From positions 1 through 5,569 of the forward strand of contig CALGHC010000042.1 of the NCBI GenBank assembly GCA_937915965.1: a DNA stretch of 5,569 bases, in the 5' to 3' direction. Each line of letters starts with the position of its first letter. Position 1 is the first letter of the stretch. A program made the position numbers and the translations under genes. The notes under the pieces are model-generated. The model saw only the letters and a list, made by a program, of their open reading frames with translations, did not search any database and was not told where the DNA came from. Positions 1 to 5,569 of this stretch are shown here, in pieces. This stretch comes from an uncultured Myxococcales bacterium. Lineage in GTDB: Bacteria > Myxococcota_A > UBA9042.

Positions 1-1
1 C

Positions 2-1030
2 AAGGGCGCGGCCAAGCAGTGCGACGACGGCAACCCTTGCACGCTCGACAAGTGCGAGGTGGATCAGGCCGGCTGCGCGTTCACGAAGAAGGCCGACAAC
101 AGCTATTGCAGCGACGGCGAGTCGTGCACGACCTCCGACGGCTGCGTGGCAGGCGCCTGCATCGGCGATGCCAAGGACGACGCCTCGACGTGCAGCGACG
201 GCAACTCCTGCACCACCAAGGAGGCGTGCGCCGCCGGCAAATGCGAGCCGATCGCCAACGCCGACGACGGCACGAGCTGCAGCGACAGCGACCCCTGCAC
301 GAGCGACGACGTCTGCGGCGCGGGACAGTGCGCAGGGGCACCGGGGGTCTGCGATGACGACGACCCCTGCACGCTCGACGTGTGCGCGAAGATCTCGAGC
401 TTCAACAAGACCTGCAAGTACACTCCCGCCGACGACGGTGCCGCCTGCGACGACGCCAACGGCTGCAGCGCGCCGGACACCTGCAAGGCGGGCGCGTGCA
501 GCGGCGGCGCCGACAGCTGCGTGTGGCAGGTCGTTTGGAGCGATCCGTTTGCCTGCGACGACGCCGACTGGGTGTTTGACCCCACCCCCGCCAGCGGCAA
601 GGTGAGCTGGGCCATCGACGCGAACCCCAACCCGCCGGGCTTCAAGTCGCCGATGTGCTCGTTGAACTTCAACGACGGCCAGGACTACGATGAGGACGGT
701 CTGACGGGCACGGCCACGTCGAAGGCGATCGCCGTGCCGGTGGCGACCCGTCTCGAGCTGCGCTTCTGGTCGTGGGCCGGCATGCCGGCGGACGAGCAAT
801 TCGACGTGCGGCGGGTCGAACTGTCCGACGATGATTTCACCAAGAACATCCTTACTTTCGAAATGGATTCGGCCGTCGACAGCAAGACGTGGAAGCAACG
901 AACGCTGGACCTGACCTCCTTCGCCGGCAAAACGATGAAGGTGCGTTTCACGTTCAAGACGAGCTTCTCACAAAACCTCGGCGAGGGCTGGTTCGTCGAC
1001 GAGTTGGAGCTGCGTGCCGGCCAACTGTAG
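2..1030 (+). CDS. Secreted cysteine-rich repeat protein with C-terminal beta-sandwich domain (5' partial)
   Basis: The reading frame is open from the left edge (first full codon at base 2) to a TAG at 1028-1030, giving 342 residues; the true start and any signal peptide lie outside the window. Residues 7-173 form six four-cysteine modules with Cys at 7/13/18/25, 36/42/48/53, 64/70/76/81, 93/99/105/110, 117/123/128/138 and 149/155/161/166. They are rich in Asp, Gly, Ser and Thr and carry motifs such as CDDGNPCTLDKC and CSDGNSCTTKEAC, a style common in large surface proteins of Myxococcota. Residues 174-342 look like a jelly-roll or MAM-like ('choice-of-anchor J' type) domain: alternating strands, a W-x(3)-LDLTSFAGKTMKVRF stretch and a terminal GWFVDELEL strand. 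No C-terminal anchor or sorting helix is visible. Many paired cysteines imply export and disulfide formation. The cellular role is unknown; adhesion or ligand binding is a guess. A GTG at 59 is an internal codon, since the frame continues upstream with the same repeat. Confidence 0.88.
   Translation, partial: KGAAKQCDDGNPCTLDKCEVDQAGCAFTKKADNSYCSDGESCTTSDGCVAGACIGDAKDDASTCSDGNSCTTKEACAAGKCEPIANADDGTSCSDSDPCTSDDVCGAGQCAGAPGVCDDDDPCTLDVCAKISSFNKTCKYTPADDGAACDDANGCSAPDTCKAGACSGGADSCVWQVVWSDPFACDDADWVFDPTPASGKVSWAIDANPNPPGFKSPMCSLNFNDGQDYDEDGLTGTATSKAIAVPVATRLELRFWSWAGMPADEQFDVRRVELSDDDFTKNILTFEMDSAVDSKTWKQRTLDLTSFAGKTMKVRFTFKTSFSQNLGEGWFVDELELRAGQL
20..520 (+). repeat. Array of six four-cysteine protein modules, order A-B-B-B-A-B
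   Basis: Coding repeat within the first gene. Two spacing types are visible. Type A (units 1 and 5) is C-x5-C-x4-C-x(6-9)-C with a TLDxC core. Type B (units 2, 3, 4 and 6) is C-x5-C-x5-C-x4-C with an AGxC-like end. Units recur about every 24-32 residues, and the first two cysteines of every unit are exactly six residues apart. A lone cysteine (residue 173) closes the array at the boundary with the beta-sandwich. The regular register suggests four cysteines (two disulfides) per unit, which is inference. Confidence 0.8.
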
Positions 1031-1059
1031 ACAGCCCACGGCAAGACCCGGAATCTGGT

Positions 1060-1081
1060 GGCTGGCGCGGCGTGGCCGGCC
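1060..1081 (+). terminator. Weak GC-rich hairpin after the first gene, possible terminator
   Basis: GGCTGGC (1060-1066) can pair with GCCGGCC (1075-1081) through one G-U wobble, leaving an 8-base loop. It begins 30 bases after the stop codon. There is no T tract behind it, so it is not a classical intrinsic terminator. In DNA this GC-rich such stems also arise by chance. Confidence 0.2.
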
Positions 1082-1141
1082 CAGTGCTGCCCGGGTAGAC
1101 TGCAGTGCTGCCCGGGTAGAACGCAGTGCTGCCCGGGTAGA
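1082..1141 (+). repeat. Three identical 18-base direct repeats at 21-base spacing
   Basis: The unit CAGTGCTGCCCGGGTAGA occurs without mismatch at 1082-1099, 1103-1120 and 1124-1141, separated by the variable triplets CTG and ACG. The 21-base period equals two turns of B-DNA, so the copies lie on the same helix face. Inside each unit, CTGCCCGGGTAG (1087-1098, 1108-1119, 1129-1140) is a 12-base near-palindrome around CCCGGG with one mismatched pair. The array ends 77 bases before the lipoprotein ATG. This fits an operator or activator array for a dimeric regulator, but a neutral tandem duplication or a dispersed intergenic repeat is equally possible from one window. It lies outside both neighbouring genes. 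Confidence 0.85.
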
Positions 1142-1166
1142 CCAGAGGGCTCCGCCGCCGGGCCAC

Positions 1167-1195
1167 TTGCCCGAGCTACGCGCACGCCCTACCGT
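1167..1195 (+). promoter_or_regulatory. Weak sigma70-like promoter candidate for the lipoprotein-kinase pair
   Basis: TTGCCC (1167-1172) and TACCGT (1190-1195) are separated by exactly 17 bases. Each matches its consensus hexamer at only about three positions. It sits between the 21-base repeat array and the ribosome binding site, the expected place for a promoter, and would give a leader of roughly 15-20 bases. The match is weak and could be chance. Confidence 0.2.
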
Positions 1196-1207
1196 GCCGA
1201 TCTTGCG

Positions 1208-1213
1208 CAGGAG
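1208..1213 (+). promoter_or_regulatory. Ribosome binding site of the RCC1 lipoprotein gene
   Basis: CAGGAG lies 5 bases before the ATG at 1219. It supports that start, which is also the one that gives a complete lipoprotein signal sequence. Confidence 0.7.
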
Positions 1214-1218
1214 CGACG

Positions 1219-2700
1219 ATGTCCAAACTCCCGATCCGCCACCGCTTCGCGGCTTCGCCCGAACGTACCGCTGGCCTCGCTTTGGCGTGCTTCGTCTCGT
1301 TGGCGATGAGCGGATGCCCGCAGGATTCCCCCGACTCGTCGCAGTTTGCCGGCGTCGACGCCACAGGCACGGCGGCCGACGGCACCCTTGTCGACGGTGA
1401 CTCGGCGGCGGATGGCCTTGGTTCGATAGACACGAGCCAACCGGGCGACGCGGGCACGGCCGACGCAGGCACGGGCGACGCAGGCACGGCGGATGGCGGT
1501 TCGCCGGAAGACGGCGCGAGCGACACGACCGGCGACGCCGGGGTCGATACCACGCCGACCGACACCGCCACGCCAGCCGACACCGCCGCGGTTGACTCCG
1601 GCCCGCCGCCCAAACCCAAAGCCATCCGCATCGCGGCCGGCGGCGACACCAGCTGCGCGATCCTCGACAACGGTACGGTGCGCTGCTGGGGTCGCGGCGG
1701 CGAGGGACAGCTGGGCAACGGCAAGTCAGGCGGCGCCACCAAGTCGTCGACACCCGTGCTGGTCAGCGGGGTCGCCGGCGCAACGGACATCGCCTGTAGC
1801 GCGGAGCACTGCTGCGCGGTCACGGGCGGCACACTCGCCTGCTGGGGCCAGAACGACTTCAACCAGGTCTCGCCGAACGCGCCCACCAAGCCACAGCCGA
1901 CGCCGCTCGTCTATCCGGACCTCACTGGTATCACGGCGGTTGCCGTCGCCAGTCGGAGCACATGCGTGCTGATCGATGGCGGCGCGGTGAAATGCTGGGG
2001 CCTCGGGGCAGCGGGGCAGCTCGGTGACGGTCAGGGCAAGATCAGCAAGGACCCGGTCCTCGTCACGGACCTCGATCAGACGCTGCAGATAGTGGGCGGC
2101 ACCAATCACTTTTGCGCGCGCACCGTCTACGCCGAGGTGTGGTGCTGGGGCGTGAACAGCGAGGGGCAGCTGGGCGACGGAGCCGGTGGCACCAGCAAGG
2201 ACTCGACCACTGCCGTGCGAGTCACGGGCCTGACCAACGCGACCGACCTCAGCTCGGGGGCGGCGCACGTCTGCGCGATTACCTCCGGTGCCGACGCCGG
2301 GTTGTGGTGCTGGGGCAAGAACAACAGCCACCAGATCGGCACCGGTGGCGGCAACACGTTCACGGCCACGGCAAAGAAGGCCTTCCTCGGTTTCGCGGCA
2401 ACCGACGTCTGCGCCGGCGACGGCCACACCTGCGCCCAGGCGCCAGACGGCGACCCATGGTGCTGGGGCGCCAACAGCAACGGCCAAACTGGCGGTGGCG
2501 TACCGCCGTACATTCGCGACACGCCGGCAGCGGTGCCCGAATTCGCCGGCATCGTCGAGATCGTCGAGGTCGCGGCAGGCAGCTCGCACGGCTGCGCGCG
2601 GACTGTCGACGGTCACGTCTGGTGTTGGGGCGCCAACGGTGCGGGCCAGACCTCCGGGCCGGGCGCGACGTCGCAGTTCGAACCGTTCGAGGCGCTCTGA
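1219..2700 (+). CDS. Predicted lipoprotein with seven RCC1-like repeats (beta-propeller)
   Basis: The product is 493 residues. Residues 1-33 resemble a lipoprotein signal: Lys and Arg at 3, 7, 9 and 16, a hydrophobic stretch TAGLALACFVSLAMSG, then Cys33 in LAMSGC. Met at -3 is not ideal; Cys24 is a weaker alternative. Residues 34-130 are a low-complexity Asp/Thr/Ala/Gly/Pro linker, probably a disordered tether. From about 138 to the end are seven RCC1-like repeats of 50-54 residues, each with a Cys, a short hairpin and CWG, several followed by GQLGDG-like turns. Cys pairs are 146/156, 199/208, 249/259, 299/309, 352/364, 405/415 and 459/469; Cys198 is an extra neighbour in blade 2. Seven such repeats normally close into a seven-bladed propeller, a protein-binding scaffold in RCC1 and in BLIP-II. 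The ligand is unknown. The TGA overlaps the kinase ATG by one base, implying translational coupling and a shared role. No enzyme motif is seen. Confidence 0.92.
   Translation: MSKLPIRHRFAASPERTAGLALACFVSLAMSGCPQDSPDSSQFAGVDATGTAADGTLVDGDSAADGLGSIDTSQPGDAGTADAGTGDAGTADGGSPEDGASDTTGDAGVDTTPTDTATPADTAAVDSGPPPKPKAIRIAAGGDTSCAILDNGTVRCWGRGGEGQLGNGKSGGATKSSTPVLVSGVAGATDIACSAEHCCAVTGGTLACWGQNDFNQVSPNAPTKPQPTPLVYPDLTGITAVAVASRSTCVLIDGGAVKCWGLGAAGQLGDGQGKISKDPVLVTDLDQTLQIVGGTNHFCARTVYAEVWCWGVNSEGQLGDGAGGTSKDSTTAVRVTGLTNATDLSSGAAHVCAITSGADAGLWCWGKNNSHQIGTGGGNTFTATAKKAFLGFAATDVCAGDGHTCAQAPDGDPWCWGANSNGQTGGGVPPYIRDTPAAVPEFAGIVEIVEVAAGSSHGCARTVDGHVWCWGANGAGQTSGPGATSQFEPFEAL
1447..1491 (+). repeat. Three 15-base tandem repeats in the lipoprotein linker
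   Basis: The units at 1447-1461, 1462-1476 and 1477-1491 follow GACGCRGGCACGGSS and encode DAGTA, DAGTG and DAGTA in the tether behind the lipobox cysteine. The length is a multiple of three, so copy changes would lengthen or shorten the tether without breaking the frame. Confidence 0.75.
2689..2692 (+). promoter_or_regulatory. Ribosome binding site inside the lipoprotein 3' end, for the kinase
   Basis: GAGG lies 7 bases before the ATG at 2700, inside the last codons of the lipoprotein gene. The kinase frame is open far upstream inside the lipoprotein gene (no stop after about 2112). This site and the TGATG overlap are what fix the start at 2700. Confidence 0.55.
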
Positions 2701-4508
2701 TGCCGGCAGGCGCCCCCCCGGCTGCGGCAGACAGCCGCCGCCGCGTCGGGGAATGGGAGCCCCACGTCCGCTACGGTGTCGCCCTGGGCTTCGCCGCGGT
2801 CGTCGCCGTCGTGGACGCCTTGACACCATTGGGCATGGAAGACGGCTTTCTCTACGTCCTGCTGCCCCTCTTGGGCATGTGGTCGCCGTCGCCGCGGGAG
2901 ACCTACATCGCTGCCTTGCTGGGCACCGCGCTGACGGTGATTGGCATCGCCATTTCTCCCGAATCGACCGCGCCAATGGCCTCCGTCTGGGTCAACCGGG
3001 GCTTGTCGGTCGGAGCCATCTGGGCGACGGCCGTCGTCGTCGCCAGCCAGCAGAGAACCCGCCGCGGCCTGCTCGACGAACGCGAGTCCAAGCAGCAGCT
3101 TCTCGACGTCACCCAGGCGATATTCGTGGCCCTTGACTGCGATGGCCGCATCACGATGGTCAATCGCAAAGCCTGCGAGCTGCTGGGGGTCGAGGCTGCA
3201 GACGCCATCGGCCGCAGCTGGATCGAGTGCTTCATCCCTGAGGCCGCCCGCAAGACGACCCGCAGGGTCTTTCGTCGGCTGCTCGACGGCGACATCGACG
3301 CGGCTGAGTTTGCCGAAGGCCCGATGGCAGGCGGCGGCGGCAAAGAACACATTATCGCCTGGCACAACGCCCTCTTGCGCGACACGGACGGCCAGATTCT
3401 GGGCACGCTGAGCTCGGGCAACGACGTGACCGAGCGCTTCCGAGCCGGAGAGGAGCTACGCGCTTCGCGCCGGGCGCTTGAGGACACCAAGTACGCGCTC
3501 GACCAGTCCGCCATCGTCGCGACCACGGATCCAGGCGGTGCGATCACCTATGCGAACGACAAGTTCTGGGAGATCTCGGGTTTCAGTCGCGAAGAGCTCG
3601 TCGGCCAGAATCACCGCATCATCAACTCCGGCTATCACCCCAAGGCCTTCTTTCTCGAGCTGTGGCGGACGATCGGTGGCGGCCAGGTCTGGCGCGGCGA
3701 GATCCGCAATCGCGGCAAGGACGGCAGCCACTATTGGGTCGACACCACGCTGGTGCCGTTCCTCGACGAGCGCGGCCGGCCCTACCAGTACATGGCGATC
3801 CGCACCGATATCACCGACCGCAAGCGGACAGAGGATCGCCTGCGCGAGCAGACCGCCCTCGCACGCCTCGGCGAGATGGCCTCGGTGGTCGCCCACGAGG
3901 TCAAGAATCCACTGGCCGGTATCGGTGGCGCCCTGCAGATCATCACCGGCCGCCTGCCGGAGCACTCCGCCGAGCGCTCGATCATCGCCGACATCCTCGA
4001 ACGCATTCGTGCCCTCAACGCGACGATGGAGGACCTGCTCCACTACGCCCGCCCCAAGCAGCCCAGCCTCGTGCCGATGCCCTTGAGCTCGGTGGTCGAC
4101 GCGGTCGCCAAGCATCTGGCCGCGGACCCCCGCTTCGAGGCGCTCCAGATCGACATCGAGATCGGCGACGTCTCGGTGCTGGGAGACCGCAATCTGCTCC
4201 ATGGCGTGTTTCTCAATCTGATCGTCAACGCGGCGCAGGCCATGGAGGGGCGCGGCGCCGTCGCCGTCACCTGCCGGCGCAGCTCACGGGGGGTGCGCAT
4301 CGTCGTCGCCGACCAGGGGCCTGGCATCGCCGAGTCGGTGCGGGAGAAGGCCTTCGAGCCCTTTGTCACGACGAAGCACCGCGGAACCGGTCTCGGGCTG
4401 GCCATCGTCAAGCGGGTGGTCGATGCCCACAATGGCGAAGTCAGCATCGCTTGTCCGCCCAGCGGCGGGACGGTGGTGACGATCGAGCTGCCCGTGCACG
4501 GCGAGTGA
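2700..4508 (+). CDS. Membrane sensor histidine kinase, 4 TM + PAS-PAS-HisKA-HATPase_c
   Basis: The product is 602 residues. An N-terminal membrane domain has four hydrophobic stretches, near residues 24-41, 49-61, 68-86 and 101-116. The loops are short, so little is exposed to the periplasm. PAS1 spans about 133-248 (FVALDCDGRITMVNRKACELLG). PAS2 spans about 260-376 (ITYANDKFWEISGFSREELVG, then GKDGSHYWVDTTLVPF and DITDRK) and resembles PAS domains of Aer-like receptors; cofactor binding cannot be judged by eye. HisKA spans about 383-446 with phospho-acceptor His399 in AHEVKNPL. HATPase_c spans about 480-600 with N box Asn506/Asn510, G1 box D538-Q-G-P-G542, F box Phe552/Phe555 and G2 box GTGLGL 562-567. 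All catalytic motifs look intact, in the style of NtrB/AtoS-type kinases. It should autophosphorylate on ATP and pass the phosphate to a response regulator, but no receiver domain is fused or encoded nearby. It is coupled by TGATG to the upstream propeller lipoprotein, a candidate envelope partner. The signal sensed is unknown. Confidence 0.95.
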   Translation: MPAGAPPAAADSRRRVGEWEPHVRYGVALGFAAVVAVVDALTPLGMEDGFLYVLLPLLGMWSPSPRETYIAALLGTALTVIGIAISPESTAPMASVWVNRGLSVGAIWATAVVVASQQRTRRGLLDERESKQQLLDVTQAIFVALDCDGRITMVNRKACELLGVEAADAIGRSWIECFIPEAARKTTRRVFRRLLDGDIDAAEFAEGPMAGGGGKEHIIAWHNALLRDTDGQILGTLSSGNDVTERFRAGEELRASRRALEDTKYALDQSAIVATTDPGGAITYANDKFWEISGFSREELVGQNHRIINSGYHPKAFFLELWRTIGGGQVWRGEIRNRGKDGSHYWVDTTLVPFLDERGRPYQYMAIRTDITDRKRTEDRLREQTALARLGEMASVVAHEVKNPLAGIGGALQIITGRLPEHSAERSIIADILERIRALNATMEDLLHYARPKQPSLVPMPLSSVVDAVAKHLAADPRFEALQIDIEIGDVSVLGDRNLLHGVFLNLIVNAAQAMEGRGAVAVTCRRSSRGVRIVVADQGPGIAESVREKAFEPFVTTKHRGTGLGLAIVKRVVDAHNGEVSIACPPSGGTVVTIELPVHGE

Positions 4509-4530
4509 GAGCACCAGCTGCTGTCCGAAT

Positions 4531-4552
4531 CGGGCGCAACTATGTTCGCCCG
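4531..4552 (+). terminator. Inverted repeat after the kinase, possible terminator
   Basis: CGGGCG (4531-4536) pairs perfectly with CGCCCG (4547-4552). Inside, AAC (4538-4540) can pair with GTT (4544-4546) around a TAT loop, with C4537 bulged. It starts 22 bases after the kinase stop, a typical terminator position. No T tract follows, so intrinsic termination would be atypical. Confidence 0.3.
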
Positions 4553-4624
4553 CCCGCAAGCCAAACAGGACGCCAGCCAACGCGTTTCGCTCGGATTGCG
4601 CTCTGCGTTCGTGTCCGATAGCTT

Positions 4625-4642
4625 CCCGCCGCCCAGCGGGCG
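4625..4642 (+). other. GC-rich inverted repeat in the peptidase leader
   Basis: Two mutually exclusive 5-bp stems are possible: CCCGC (4625-4629) with GCGGG (4636-4640), or CGCCC (4630-4634) with GGGCG (4638-4642). It lies about 20 bases before the ribosome binding site. It could be a leader hairpin or chance in GC-rich DNA. Otherwise the 4509-4675 gap shows no gene; a very weak TTGCGC (4596-4601) / TAGCTT (4619-4624) pair with 17-base spacing is the only promoter-like hint seen. Confidence 0.2.
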
Positions 4643-4660
4643 CGTCCTCGACGGTTCGCA

Positions 4661-4666
4661 AAGGAG
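4661..4666 (+). promoter_or_regulatory. Strong ribosome binding site of the peptidase T gene
   Basis: AAGGAG lies 9 bases before the ATG at 4676. It favours this start over the in-frame ATG at 4685, which would be 18 bases away. Confidence 0.75.
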
Positions 4667-4675
4667 ACGACGCCA

Positions 4676-5569
<894 letters not shown>

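Noticed and set aside
1082..1141. CRISPR array
   Set aside because: The repeats are only 18 bases with 3-base spacers, far from repeat-spacer geometry, and no cas gene is present.
1058..1309. Small + strand frame (GTG start, 83 codons) in which the 21-base repeats read as three QCCPGR heptads
   Set aside because: The Cys-Cys-Pro-Gly repeat is eye-catching, but the frame has no convincing ribosome site, overlaps the lipoprotein start by about 90 bases, and the rest is Arg/Ala-rich as expected of noise. The 21-base period explains the heptads automatically.
2112..2699. Possible longer kinase N terminus, since its frame is open about 590 bases upstream
   Set aside because: The upstream translation is Arg-rich and lies fully inside the RCC1 gene in another frame. 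The ATG at 2700 has a GAGG at good spacing, overlaps the stop codon, and is followed by a normal membrane domain.
1726..2976. Minus-strand open frame of 416 codons opposite the lipoprotein and the kinase N terminus
   Set aside because: It is Arg/Ala/Gly/Pro-rich without any domain, and lies opposite seven clear RCC1 repeats and the membrane segments of the kinase.

Overview
The window is GC-rich and densely coded, with four protein genes, all on the + strand. The upstream gene is cut by the left edge and the last gene by the right edge. The likely source is a Myxococcota (delta-proteobacterial) or closely related predatory or soil bacterium. This rests on the Asp/Gly/Cys-rich four-cysteine arrays, a lipoprotein with a long Asp/Thr/Ala/Gly linker before an RCC1-type propeller, and strong G/C bias at third codon positions. 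No marker gene is present, so the assignment is an inference from protein style.

Layout: (1) 2-1030, the C-terminal 342 residues of an extracytoplasmic protein with six four-cysteine modules followed by a jelly-roll-like beta-sandwich. (2) 1031-1218, a 188-base gap holding a weak hairpin, three 18-base direct repeats at exact 21-base spacing with a near-palindromic core, and a weak promoter-like sequence. (3) 1219-2700, a predicted lipoprotein with a disordered linker and seven RCC1-like blades, each with a Cys pair ending in CWG. (4) 2700-4508, a membrane sensor histidine kinase (4 TM, two PAS, HisKA, HATPase_c) whose ATG overlaps the lipoprotein stop by one base (TGATG). (5) 4509-4675, a 167-base gap with two GC-rich inverted repeats. 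(6) 4676-5569, the first 298 residues of a peptidase T (M20 family) with its catalytic and metal residues visible, interrupted by a roughly 28-residue insertion ending in eleven threonines encoded by a hexanucleotide repeat.

How the genes may work together: the one-base overlap makes the RCC1 lipoprotein and the kinase a translationally coupled pair. The kinase has almost no periplasmic loop of its own, so the envelope-anchored propeller is a plausible partner or sensor, but this is inference. No response regulator lies in the window. The peptidase has its own strong ribosome binding site after a gap and is probably an independent housekeeping enzyme. The features most worth a second look are the 21-base-period repeat array, the coupled propeller-kinase pair, and the poly-threonine hinge insertion in peptidase T.
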